A DNA stretch of 36,999 nucleotides from Bacteroidota bacterium (GTDB lineage: Bacteria > Bacteroidota > Bacteroidia > NS11-12g > UBA9320): positions 1-36,999 of the forward strand of contig JAIBDD010000026.1 of the NCBI GenBank assembly GCA_024679565.1, given 5' to 3'. Both the position numbers and the translations under genes were made by a program. This document shows positions 25,607-33,700 of the stretch, piece after piece; the first letter of the stretch is position 1; every line of letters begins with the position of its first letter. Below the pieces are notes generated by a model. The model ran no database searches and was not told the DNA's origin. It was given only the letters and a program-made list of their open reading frames with translations.

Positions 25607-26686
25607 ATGCAAGTTGCGATTGTAGAACCCTTCTATTCTGGATCCCACAAAACTTGGGTAGATGCTTTATGTACATTTCTTTCGGAAGACTGCATCACAT
25701 TTACACTGCCTGGCAGACATTGGAAATGGCGCATGGGAGCTGGCGCTATTCAACTCGCACAGGAGGTTAACCAATCTAGTATACAAATTGATGTTTTCTT
25801 GGTTACAGACATGCTGGATGTAGCCGTGTTTAAATCACTATTACTTCCGCAATACCGTTCCGTAAAAATTATTCTATATATGCACGAGAACCAGGTGGTT
25901 TATCCTTTTCAAACCTCGGATTCTGATAAAAATAGAGACCTTCATTACGGCCTAATAAACTATAAATCAATGCTTGCAGCAGATTGGGTGTGGTTTAATT
26001 CGAAGTTTCATCGAGATATTTGGTTTTCGGAGTTGGAGGTCTTTTTAAAACTATTTCCGGATGCAGCATTTCACGTCAAAGAAGCGAATAGATGTAGATT
26101 GAAGTCCAAAATAATTCCGTTAGGCATCGACACAGAAACAATTGATTCGAATAGAATGGATAAGGACCTCACTCCCTCAATATTGTGGAATCACCGATGG
26201 GAACATGATAAAAATCCAGATTTGTTTTTTAACACGCTGATGCGGTTAAGCGACGAGGGGTATACGTTCGATTTATATGTAACAGGAGAAAAATACAGTA
26301 AGAGCCCGAGCGTTTTTAGCAAGGCCGAAAATCAACTAGAACGGCACATCAAACACTGGGGTTTTGTTGCAGACAGAAAAACGTATTACGAAATATTATG
26401 GCGGTGCAACATTCTTCCTGTCACCGCAAATCAAGAATTTTTTGGATTAAGTGTGTTAGAGGCCATTTACTGTGGGGTACAACCTTTGTTGCCTAATCGA
26501 TTGTCTTACAGCGACCTATATGCAAAATTGGACGTGTTTTATTCATCAGACGACGCCTTTTATGATACTTTAAAAGGTTCAGTCTCAAATTACAAAGCAC
26601 ATACGTATCGTTCAGAAGTGACAAATTACGGCTGGAAGTCTGTGGCTAAAACCTATGATAAGGAGTTGATTAAAGTGCAACAGTAA
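25607..26686 (+). CDS. tRNA-queuosine alpha-mannosyltransferase family protein (DUF3524/GTDC1-like)
   Basis: A 359-aa GT-B glycosyltransferase. The N-terminal domain (about 1-165) begins VAIVEPFYSGSHKTWVDAL and has PGRHWKWRMGAGAI, LYMHENQVVYPF and WVWFNSKFHRDIWF, the distinctive DUF3524 pattern shared with animal GTDC1/QTMAN. That animal enzyme mannosylates queuosine in tRNA-Asp. The C-terminal half is a GT4-type donor domain: LWNHRWEHDKNPDLFF and EFFGLSVLEAIYCG. It lies 8 bp after mltG and is probably co-transcribed. Whether the bacterial protein acts on tRNA is inference from homology; nothing else in the window belongs to queuosine synthesis. Confidence 0.85.
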   Translation: MQVAIVEPFYSGSHKTWVDALCTFLSEDCITFTLPGRHWKWRMGAGAIQLAQEVNQSSIQIDVFLVTDMLDVAVFKSLLLPQYRSVKIILYMHENQVVYPFQTSDSDKNRDLHYGLINYKSMLAADWVWFNSKFHRDIWFSELEVFLKLFPDAAFHVKEANRCRLKSKIIPLGIDTETIDSNRMDKDLTPSILWNHRWEHDKNPDLFFNTLMRLSDEGYTFDLYVTGEKYSKSPSVFSKAENQLERHIKHWGFVADRKTYYEILWRCNILPVTANQEFFGLSVLEAIYCGVQPLLPNRLSYSDLYAKLDVFYSSDDAFYDTLKGSVSNYKAHTYRSEVTNYGWKSVAKTYDKELIKVQQ

Positions 26687-27464
26687 AGTGCTGCTTGTCA
26701 ACACCTTTACGAATAAAGACAACACCGAAATGAAAGCAATCTAGGCTTAATGAAACACGGTCGTCTGCTTTAATTTGGTTCCAAGCATTTGTCATTCCTT
26801 GAGACCAATAAATGTCATCAAATATGATACAACCATTTGGTGATAAGTGACTTACGATTTGATTGAAATAATCCATCGTCCTGGTTTCTTGGTGGTTTCC
26901 ATCAACAAAAACGAAGTCAACTTCCCCAAGTTCTTTAAGAATTGAGGGCAAGTGTTTATCAAATGTGCCAACTCTGATGTTACCAAAAAAGCCCAATTCA
27001 CTCAAATTGGCAGAGGCGATTTCTGCAATTTCTTTGGCGCCTTCGATTGTGGTGAATGTTGTATTTGGAGAGGCTGAAACCATATAGGCATAGCTGATGC
27101 CTAACGATGTGCCTAATTCAAGACCAATGCTCGGTTTTAAATAGGTGACCATTTTAGCAAGTGTTTCGCACTGCTTTCTAGCTTTGGCCGATGTTTTGGC
27201 TATTTCTGCAACTGTACGTGTTCGGTCAATACCATTCGATCCGTAATCTTTAAACGTAATGACACGTTTGTCTTTGCGCAATTTATTGCGCAGCTGTTCA
27301 ATAGATTTATACGTGGAAGAGTCTAGTTCTGAGGTCTTTACATGTTTTGCAAAATCAAATATGAAGGGACTATGAATTGACCTCCATGATTTTGCCCCTA
27401 CCAAAAAGTTGGCATACAGCCTAAGCCGTTTTAAAATCGAATATGGTTTATGAGTTACCTGCAT
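26670..27464 (-). CDS. Class I SAM-dependent methyltransferase (O-methyltransferase-like)
   Basis: A protein of about 264 aa with a Rossmann SAM-binding core. IGLELGTSLGISYAYMVS is motif I, FTTIEGAKEIAEIA motif II, and DFVFVDGNHQ plus GCIIFDDIYW are the later acidic motifs. The N-terminal 50 residues contain SIHSPFIFDFA, common in an uncharacterised Bacteroidetes methyltransferase group. Substrate unknown. ATG 27464 is preferred; ATG 27485 would increase overlap with the DUF349 gene from 17 to 38 bp. Its 3' end overlaps the convergent QTMAN-like gene by 17 bp. Confidence 0.85.
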   Translation of the reverse strand: MQVTHKPYSILKRLRLYANFLVGAKSWRSIHSPFIFDFAKHVKTSELDSSTYKSIEQLRNKLRKDKRVITFKDYGSNGIDRTRTVAEIAKTSAKARKQCETLAKMVTYLKPSIGLELGTSLGISYAYMVSASPNTTFTTIEGAKEIAEIASANLSELGFFGNIRVGTFDKHLPSILKELGEVDFVFVDGNHQETRTMDYFNQIVSHLSPNGCIIFDDIYWSQGMTNAWNQIKADDRVSLSLDCFHFGVVFIRKGVDKQHFTVAL

Positions 27465-29520
27465 TTTCGGCTGCAGGCTTTTCATTCACTGACTTTATTA
27501 CTTTGAGTTCAGCCTTTAATCTCGCCAATTGATCTTTCGTTTTTTCGATTTTCTCAGCAATTTCATCTTTCAACTTCTGAGCACCTTTTGAGCGGCCAAA
27601 GAACTCCATATTGTTTTCTAGTGTAGATATTTCACTAGATAAGAACGACATTTTCTTTTTGATTTTAAAGGCCTCATCTTTCAACTTCTGATTACCTGAT
27701 GGCAATTGTGATAGGTTTGAGTAATGTGCCTTTATCTGACCTTGTTTCAAGCTCTGACGGTCTAACTTAAACTTGTTAAATACATCGTCTGAAACTTTGC
27801 GGTACCGGTTGTCAATGTCTTTTTTCTTTTTAATAGGTACAAAACCAACCTGATTCCATTCTTTCTGAATGGCTTTTAGGTCGTTTAAAATCGACTCTGA
27901 CGTACTGGTTTTGAGTAAGCTGCTAAGCTTAACGATTAACGACTCCTTTGTTTCTAGGTTTTGGACTTCTTCTTCTTTTTTGCCTTCGAAAGCCTTTTGT
28001 TTTTTCTCAAAAAACTCATCACAAGCAGCTCTGAAACGTTTCCAAATGGCATTTGATACTTTGTCGGGCACTGGACCAACTTCTTTCCATTCACGTTGCA
28101 ATTTCTTGAGTTCGTTCGTGGCAAAGTTTAAATCTTCACTGTCTTTTACTTCTTCAGCACGTTTGCAGATATCTTCTTTAATGATAAGGTTGGCCTTACG
28201 TTCATTATTTATTTGCTTGAAAAATGCGCTTTTGTTATCATAAAAGTTGTTGAATGACTTTCGGAATGCTTTCCAAACCACTTCATTTTTTGATCGTGGA
28301 ACAGGACCTATTTTTTTCCAGTCTTCCATCAGGCTATCTAACGAAGCAGCCTTTTCTTTCCAGTCTTTTACTTTCTTGGCACTGGTTTGTGCAATTAAAC
28401 TTGCTTTTTCAACCAGTACTTCTTTAAGTTCTAAATTTTTATTTCTTTCACCTTCAAGTGCATCAAAAACAGCTTTTTTCTGTTCGTATACTTTGTCGCA
28501 GGCTTCTCGGAAACGTTCCCAAATTTCTTTGTTGAACTCACGAGGAACGGGCCCCGTATTTCTAAATTCTTCCTGGTATTTGTTAAGCAAAATAAAGCTC
28601 TTTTTTAAAGAGTTTTCGGTACTTAACGCATCCACTTTTTTGGTAAGGTCGATCTTAACTTCAAGGTTCTTTTTTCGATCTAACTCCTTAAGCTCTATAT
28701 TGATAGAGTGATTGTCGTAAAATTTGTCAAGTAAAAAATGGTACGAATCCCATAGCGCCTGAACTTTGTCTGCTGGTAGAACTCTAATGCCACGCCATTC
28801 TTGTTGCAACGCCTTCACATCATCCAAACTTTTTTCCGTTTCGTCAGATTCTGTTATGGTTCTTAACTGCTCGAGCAGCGCTTCTTTTTTCTTGAAATTT
28901 TTAATCTTTTCTTCTTCAATTCTTTGTCTCTCTTCGAGCCTAGCATTCTTAGCTAAATTGAAAACGTCTTTAAATCTATCTCTATACGAAGCATCGTCAT
29001 GACTAAATGCTTCAGCCTCATTGCCAGCTTCTATATGTGCTTGTAAGGCTTGTTTTTTTTCTGATCGAAGTAAATCATTGAAAATCGATCTGATTTGTTT
29101 CAAGCGATTAAATGCATCTCTAGTGGTGAGCTTTTGTGTTGACTCAATCGCAAGTGCTAAAAGTTGATCTTTATCTAAGTTTTCTAGATCTAGATTTAAA
29201 TCAATTTCAGTCTCTGATGCTTCATCATCATCATCGTCATCTGCTTCACTTTCGTCCTCTGATTCGGGTTCTGTAGTATCCGAATCAATTGTTTTTGACA
29301 CCTCAGGTTTGGCAGGTTCCGATTCTTCTGTTGTTTTATCTTCAACAGAAGACGTTACTGATTCACTTTTTGGATCAGCTTCAACACTAGCATTGGTTAG
29401 ACCTTCGGTATTTGTTTCACCGTTAGATTCTGTATTGTGCGGAGTAGGGTTTAGATCAGTAGATTCAACATTTTCGATAGTTGAATCATTGTCTAATTTA
29501 GGTAGCTCTTCTTGAGACAT
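27448..29520 (-). CDS. DUF349 repeat protein
   Basis: A 690-aa cytosolic protein of unknown function. Residues 1 to about 130 are a disordered Ser/Thr/Glu/Asp-rich tail with an acidic DDDDDDEASETE run. After it come at least five DUF349 helical repeats of roughly 70-75 residues. They are marked by EWRGIRVLP, NTGPVPREFNKEIWERF, KKIGPVPRSKNEVVWKAF, KEVGPVPDKVSNAIWKRF and NQVGFVPIKKKKDI. The C-terminus is a coiled coil. I start at MSQEELPK (ATG 29520), just after a promoter. The frame is open further upstream, but that stretch is not family-like and overlaps the promoter. Confidence 0.88.
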   Translation of the reverse strand: MSQEELPKLDNDSTIENVESTDLNPTPHNTESNGETNTEGLTNASVEADPKSESVTSSVEDKTTEESEPAKPEVSKTIDSDTTEPESEDESEADDDDDDEASETEIDLNLDLENLDKDQLLALAIESTQKLTTRDAFNRLKQIRSIFNDLLRSEKKQALQAHIEAGNEAEAFSHDDASYRDRFKDVFNLAKNARLEERQRIEEEKIKNFKKKEALLEQLRTITESDETEKSLDDVKALQQEWRGIRVLPADKVQALWDSYHFLLDKFYDNHSINIELKELDRKKNLEVKIDLTKKVDALSTENSLKKSFILLNKYQEEFRNTGPVPREFNKEIWERFREACDKVYEQKKAVFDALEGERNKNLELKEVLVEKASLIAQTSAKKVKDWKEKAASLDSLMEDWKKIGPVPRSKNEVVWKAFRKSFNNFYDNKSAFFKQINNERKANLIIKEDICKRAEEVKDSEDLNFATNELKKLQREWKEVGPVPDKVSNAIWKRFRAACDEFFEKKQKAFEGKKEEEVQNLETKESLIVKLSSLLKTSTSESILNDLKAIQKEWNQVGFVPIKKKKDIDNRYRKVSDDVFNKFKLDRQSLKQGQIKAHYSNLSQLPSGNQKLKDEAFKIKKKMSFLSSEISTLENNMEFFGRSKGAQKLKDEIAEKIEKTKDQLARLKAELKVIKSVNEKPAAENAGNS

Positions 29521-29550
29521 GATATTTCTTTGCTTCTCTTTTAAACGCTG

Positions 29551-29580
29551 CAAAAATGGTACTTTTGAGATGAAAAGCAA
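29551..29580 (-). promoter_or_regulatory. Promoter of the DUF349 gene
   Basis: On minus: TTG (29580-29578), 19 bp, then CATTTTTG (29558-29551), one mismatch from TAnnTTTG. The spacing matches the Bacteroidetes -33/-7 rule. The box ends 30 bp before the ATG at 29520. Confidence 0.55.
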
Positions 29581-29682
29581 ACAGCTGTGATGTAATATGA
29601 ACAAAGGCTGATGTAATAAGCATGTACACGCCAATTTAAGGCGTAAAAACAACAATAAACGAACGAGTTTTAGTGAAGTAGA

Positions 29683-30528
29683 ATGGATATTAAGATTATT
29701 GAATGTCCACGTGATGCAATGCAAGGTTTGGAGTGGTTCGTTCCAACACAAACCAAAATCGAATATATCAATGCGCTGCTAAAGGTGGGATACCATACGT
29801 TGGATTGCGGAAGTTTTGTTTCGCCTAAAGCTATTCCCCAAATGCGCGATACGCAAAAAGTCCTTGATTCGATTGACGAAAGTGATTCGCGACTTTCCGT
29901 CATTGTAGCAAATAAACGTGGGATTGAAGATGCCGTAAAACACGAACGGGTTGATTTTTTAGGATTTCCTTTCTCTGTTTCTGAAACCTTTCAGCAACGA
30001 AATACCAATTCTTCCGTTGCCGATAGTCTGGAGGTTGTGAAATACTTAGTAGATTACGCTGGCGAGCATAACAAAGAAGTTGTTATATATATATCAATGG
30101 GATTCGGTAATAATTACGGAGATTATTGGGGACCTGAGATTGTTGAAGAGTGGGTAGGTAAAATTGCCGACCTTGGGGTAGATTCATTCTCGATTAGTGA
30201 CACTGTTGGCGTTTCAAATGCAGACTCAATTCAATCTGTATTCAAACAATTAAATGCTAGTTTCCCTAATCCCGAATTCGGAGCACATTTTCATACCCGG
30301 GCTGACGATTGGGAGGAAAAAGTGGATGCAGCATGGCGAAACGGTTGTAGGCGGTTTGATGGGGCCATCAAAGGTTTTGGCGGCTGTCCGATGGCAGAAG
30401 ACCATTTAGTTGGTAACATGCCGACCGAAAATTTGATTCAATATCTTGACAACAATGGCGTATCACATGGTTTAGATGTAAAACGATTCAACGATGCCAT
30501 GAAGATGGCGAATAACATATTTGGATAA
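29683..30528 (+). CDS. Hydroxymethylglutaryl-CoA lyase
   Basis: A 281-aa TIM-barrel lyase that splits HMG-CoA to acetoacetate and acetyl-CoA at the end of leucine degradation. ECPRDAMQG carries the catalytic Arg10/Asp11 pair. GAHFHTR (His202, His204) supplies metal ligands, and IKGFGGCPMAEDHLVGNMPTE contains the active-site Cys235 and the lid loop. Length and motifs agree with the family, though the start reads ECPRDAMQG where many enzymes have GPRDGLQN. It is divergent from the DUF349 gene (162-bp gap). No other leucine-degradation genes are in the window. Confidence 0.93.
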   Translation: MDIKIIECPRDAMQGLEWFVPTQTKIEYINALLKVGYHTLDCGSFVSPKAIPQMRDTQKVLDSIDESDSRLSVIVANKRGIEDAVKHERVDFLGFPFSVSETFQQRNTNSSVADSLEVVKYLVDYAGEHNKEVVIYISMGFGNNYGDYWGPEIVEEWVGKIADLGVDSFSISDTVGVSNADSIQSVFKQLNASFPNPEFGAHFHTRADDWEEKVDAAWRNGCRRFDGAIKGFGGCPMAEDHLVGNMPTENLIQYLDNNGVSHGLDVKRFNDAMKMANNIFG

Positions 30529-30540
30529 AGAAAAGAACAT

Positions 30541-31207
30541 ATGAAGCACTTAGTTTTTATTGCCGTGTTAGTTGCACAAACATCTATGTCGCAAGCTCAG
30601 GTAACTTCTGTAGCACCAGTGACATTGAATATGAGTCAAGGGATTCAGAGTGGTTTTAAAGTTTTGATTCCTGAAGTTGAGGCGAAAGAAGCACAACGGG
30701 CCTGGGAGAAATTAATGAAACAATATGGCGGGAAAACACTAAAAGTGCCAAAATCAAGTGACTTGGTTAGTTCAAATGTGCTTATACCTTGCTGTAGAAG
30801 ACACGGCTATTCACGTATTTTCGAATTTTAATAGTACGCCCGATGGTGTTTATTTAAGTGTGTTTTTGAAGTCTGGAAATCAGTATTACCATTATAATTC
30901 AGATAAAAGCCCAGCGATTCAATCGCTGCTTAAAAAGTTCGCTACGAGCACCGCCTTCGACGCCGTGTCTAAACGTTTAGATCGAGAGTCAAAAGAGTTA
31001 GACAAATTAGAACGGGAGAAAAGGAATTTGGTTAAGGATAAGGAAACCTATGAGAAGGAAATTAAACGAGCCAAAGAAACCATCGAAAAACGTGAAAAGG
31101 ACTTGGTTGAGAATGCAGATGCTCAAAGGAAAAAACAATCGTCCATCATTGAGAAAAAGAAAATGATTAATAAGACTAAAGTGGAATTGGGTAAATACGA
31201 GAAATGA
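30541..31207 (+). pseudogene. Secreted protein with coiled coil, disrupted by a 1-bp frameshift
   Basis: The first part has a signal peptide (MKHLVFIAVLVAQTSMSQAQ) and a domain reading AWEKLMKQYGGKTLKVPKSSDLVSSNVLIP; it then goes out of frame and stops at 30831. From about 30791 the next frame continues AVEDTAIHVFSNF, DGVYLSVFL and a long Lys/Glu coiled coil to 31207. Removing one T of the TT at 30789-30790 joins both into a protein of about 221 aa. The layout resembles small Bacteroidetes periplasmic proteins of unknown function. It may be a true pseudogene or a sequencing error. It lies 12 bp after the HMG-CoA lyase gene. Confidence 0.75.
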
Positions 31208-31257
31208 ATCTAGGTTTTGGAATGTTTTGACTACAAGGAACCACGCCATTTCTTCGC

Positions 31258-31685
31258 TTAGGGTTTATCAACCCTATAACCCGCTCCTACTTTTTGGGCT
31301 CAAAAAGTAGGCAAAAACGCTTAACACAAATATGCTATCCTCCCGCCCTTTATGACGATAAACAAAATCTAATACATGAGAGTCCGCCTTCAGCGAACAA
31401 ATGCAAGCGCATTTATTGATTTTGTAATTCCTCATCAATTCACCCAGCAGCCGGCTCGCATTTCTGTTGTGCCTATTCTCAACTGCGTCGTTATGATAAT
31501 CAATTAAAATTCGAAGCGGTGTTGCCAAAAATAATCGGCGATGTGTGATGGCGGGTTTTGGTGGCCTTGATGAGGAGGTGGAAGTGCGCGCACCAAAACG
31601 AAGGGCATATTATTTTTAGAGTTTTTCTTGTTTCGTTCTTTTGGCTCAAAAGAATGAAAATCGGTTATAGGCTGATAAGCCTAAA
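31258..31685. mobile_element. MITE-like element with hairpin inverted ends, full copy
   Basis: About 428 bp. The left end reads TTAGGGTTTATCAACCCTAT, then AACCCG and a CTTTTTGGGCTCAAAAAG hairpin. The reverse complement of the right end reads TTAGGCTTATCAGCCTATAA, then CCG and CTTTTGAGCCAAAAG. The ends are therefore inverted repeats over about 50 bp, each with internal hairpins. There is no transposase and no clear target duplication. The body matches 8906-9140, and the right end matches 36957-36990 exactly over about 30 bp. Confidence 0.75.
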
Positions 31686-31755
31686 CTGTGATAAGCCATT
31701 CATAGAATTCTGAGAAGAGTTTAGTAGTTGTAAAGCAAGACAATCTCAACCAAAA

Positions 31756-32097
31756 GGTCAGGATTTGCTTGATATCTAGAGCGGATTGCTCCGCCATCCG
31801 ATGTGCGATTTTGTTGGTTTACAAGCAAATCCAGCCTACCTATCGGTAGCCTCTGTCTTTTTTGTTTTCACCTTCTCTTAGGAGGGAGCTCCAATCGAGT
31901 TAAAAACAAAAAATCCCGACCAGTTTGGTCAGGATTTACTTGAGGTCTCGAGCGGATTGCTCCGCCATCCGGTGAACGATTAATTAGGTGTACAAGCAAA
32001 TCCAGTCTACCTGTCGGTAGCCTTTGTCTTTTTCGTTTTCACCTTCTCTTAGGAGCGAGCTCCAATCGAGGTAAAAACAAAAAATCCCGACCAGTTT
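31756..32097 (-). repeat. Two 171-bp tandem repeats carrying tRNA-Cys 3' ends
   Basis: Units at 31756-31926 and 31927-32097, period exactly 171 bp; a third unit begins at 32098 but runs into the intact tRNA-Cys. On minus each unit holds a tRNA-Cys-like 3' end (AATCCGCTCGAGACCTCA in unit 2, degenerate in unit 1), an intrinsic terminator and a spacer with CTACC-GACA-GGTAG and GGAGC-rich hairpins. The T-arm of the tRNA is replaced by GCGGA-GCAA-TCCGC (31952-31965 and 31781-31794). No protein frame is convincing. The 70 bp between 31685 and 31756 hold nothing I recognise. Confidence 0.8.
31911..31937 (-). terminator. Terminator in 171-bp repeat
   Basis: The same hairpin as at 32082-32108, shifted by 171 bp: AAATCC.GACCA / TGGTC.GGATTT, with a T-rich tail on minus. 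It follows the truncated tRNA-Cys 3' end of unit 2. Confidence 0.75.
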
Positions 32098-32108
32098 GGT
32101 CAGGATTT
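32082..32108 (-). terminator. Terminator of tRNA-Cys
   Basis: On minus: AAATCCTGACCA-AAC-TGGTCGGGATTT followed by TTTGTTTTT, an 11-bp stem with one internal mismatch. It begins 6 bp after the tRNA 3' end. Confidence 0.82.
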
Positions 32109-32113
32109 ACTTG

Positions 32114-32184
32114 AGGTCTCGAGCGGATTCGAACCGCTGTGGAAGCTTTTGCAGAGCTCTGCCTAGCCACTCGGCCACGAGACC
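32114..32184 (-). tRNA. tRNA-Cys (anticodon GCA)
   Basis: A 71-nt cloverleaf on minus: acceptor GGTCTCG/CGAGACC, anticodon loop CTGCAAA with GCA, T-arm AGCGG-TTCGAAT-CCGCT, and discriminator U73, which is the identity base for Cys. The D-arm region reads TGGCCGAGTGGCTAGGCA. The CCA end is not fully encoded (TCA). Confidence 0.95.
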
Positions 32185-32332
32185 ATTAGAATAAAGAAAC
32201 GCAAAGCTAAAACTTTTGTTTTCTTTTTTTTAACAAAAACTATAATTGTTTTCGAGCCAGTCTGTTAGAGGTAATTGTCCACTAAATATAGCATTCCATC
32301 CAAACCCAGTTTCTTAGGCCGTCTTTACGTTG

Positions 32333-32340
32333 TATTTTCG
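32333..32340 (+). promoter_or_regulatory. Possible -7 box upstream of rseP
   Basis: TATTTTCG differs from TAnnTTTG at one base and lies 29 bp before the ATG at 32370. No clear -33 TTG at the right spacing, so this is weak. Nothing else was recognised between the tRNA-Cys and rseP. Confidence 0.35.
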
Positions 32341-32369
32341 CAGCCTTAAAATCGTATAAACGATAAACT

Positions 32370-33698
32370 ATGACAGGATTAATTATGGCCGGACAGCTAA
32401 TTTTAGCATTGGCCATCTTAGTAACTTTTCACGAATTAGGACATTACTTAGCTGCACGAGCCTTCGGTATCAAAGTAGAAAAGTTCTATTTGTTTTTTGA
32501 TGCGTGGGGTAAGAAGTTATTTAGCTTCAAAAAAGGAGACACGGAATACGGAATTGGTTGGTTGCCAATAGGAGGATATGTAAAGATTGCAGGAATGATT
32601 GACGAATCTGTCGACACAGAGCAACTTAAAACAGAACCTCAGCCGTGGGAATTTAGAAGTAAACCCGCTTGGCAACGCTTCATCGTAATGATTGGAGGAA
32701 TTGTCATGAATTTGATTCTAGGATTTTTATTCTATGTTTTGGTCCTTAAAGGGTACGAGAAAAATTTTGTAACCATTGATACGGTTAATCAAGATGGCAT
32801 CTTAGTTGGAGAACTGGCGCATGATCTTGGTTTCCGTGATGGAGACAAACTGGTTTCGTTGAATGGTAACGAATACGAGCGATTTGTTGACTTTGTAACG
32901 TACGAAGCGGTTTTTGGCGGAGAGATGGTTATCGAACGAGAAGGAGAGCAAAAAAAGATAGAAATTCCAGGTAATCTGTTTAAGCAGTTATCACGGTCTA
33001 AAGGATTGTTTATAGATTCTAAGAGTCAAGTGTTTTTAAAGGAAGACCCTAAAGAAGGGGGAGGAGCGTTTGATGCGGGATTGCAAAAAGGCGACCGAAT
33101 TACGTCTATTAATGATACTGTGGTTCAGAGTTTTACGCACTTTACTAAAATGCTAAAAGCGAATAAAGGCGGGGAGATTTCGATTGATTATTTGCGAGGC
33201 GAAGCGTCTACCAATGTAAAGGCAAGTATAGATACCAATGGCATTTTAGGATTTAAACCAAAAATTGCACGTTACCCAGACAGCCGTATGAAATACACAT
33301 TAGGGTCTGCCATCTCATATTCTTGGAAAGAGAGTTGGGAGGCGGTGTATTATAACGCGTTGGGTTTGGTTAAAATGGCACAAGGTGACGTTCCAGTTAA
33401 GGAGGTTAAAAGTGTAATTGGCATGGCTGAATTTTTTGGCGGTACTTGGGACTGGGGTTGGTTTTGGCGCATGACAGCGATGATCTCGTTGGCATTGGCA
33501 TTTATGAATGCACTACCCATACCTGCTTTAGACGGAGGTCATATGATGTTTTTAACATACGAAATGATTGTTGGAAAGCCCGCACCAGAAAGAGTTCTAT
33601 TAGTTGCCCAATACATCGGTATGGGAATCTTGTTAACGCTAATGGCCCTTACGATGGGTAACGATATCTGGCAAATTATTAAATCCAAGTTTTTATAA
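32370..33698 (+). CDS. rseP: Site-2 protease, RseP/RIP metalloprotease
   Basis: A 442-aa intramembrane zinc protease that cleaves transmembrane anti-sigma factors or signal-peptide remnants. HELGH (residues 21-25) in the first transmembrane helix is the zinc/catalytic motif, and MNALPIPALDGGHM near the C-terminus carries the third zinc ligand Asp. Two PDZ-like regions lie between (around GELAHDLGFRDGDKLVSLNG and AGLQKGDRITSINDT). Four hydrophobic helices agree with the family. It begins after the tRNA-Cys region and is followed 2 bp later by hscB. Confidence 0.95.
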   Translation: MTGLIMAGQLILALAILVTFHELGHYLAARAFGIKVEKFYLFFDAWGKKLFSFKKGDTEYGIGWLPIGGYVKIAGMIDESVDTEQLKTEPQPWEFRSKPAWQRFIVMIGGIVMNLILGFLFYVLVLKGYEKNFVTIDTVNQDGILVGELAHDLGFRDGDKLVSLNGNEYERFVDFVTYEAVFGGEMVIEREGEQKKIEIPGNLFKQLSRSKGLFIDSKSQVFLKEDPKEGGGAFDAGLQKGDRITSINDTVVQSFTHFTKMLKANKGGEISIDYLRGEASTNVKASIDTNGILGFKPKIARYPDSRMKYTLGSAISYSWKESWEAVYYNALGLVKMAQGDVPVKEVKSVIGMAEFFGGTWDWGWFWRMTAMISLALAFMNALPIPALDGGHMMFLTYEMIVGKPAPERVLLVAQYIGMGILLTLMALTMGNDIWQIIKSKFL

Positions 33699-33700
33699 CA

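Noticed and set aside
28247-28711. 154-codon plus-strand frame
   Set aside because: It lies antisense within the DUF349 gene, is Ser/Phe-rich as expected for the complement of a Lys/Glu-rich coding sequence, and has no family-like motif.
29521-29751. Upstream extension of the DUF349 frame
   Set aside because: It crosses a good promoter and the divergent HMG-CoA lyase start, and its sequence is not family-like.
31274-31528. 84-codon minus-strand frame inside the MITE-like element
   Set aside because: It follows the repeat exactly, has no start signal, and the truncated copy at 8906-9140 carries stops in the matching frame. It is probably a frame created by the repeat.
31756-32184. CRISPR array
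   Set aside because: The unit is 171 bp with near-identical content, not short repeats with unique spacers, and no cas gene is present.
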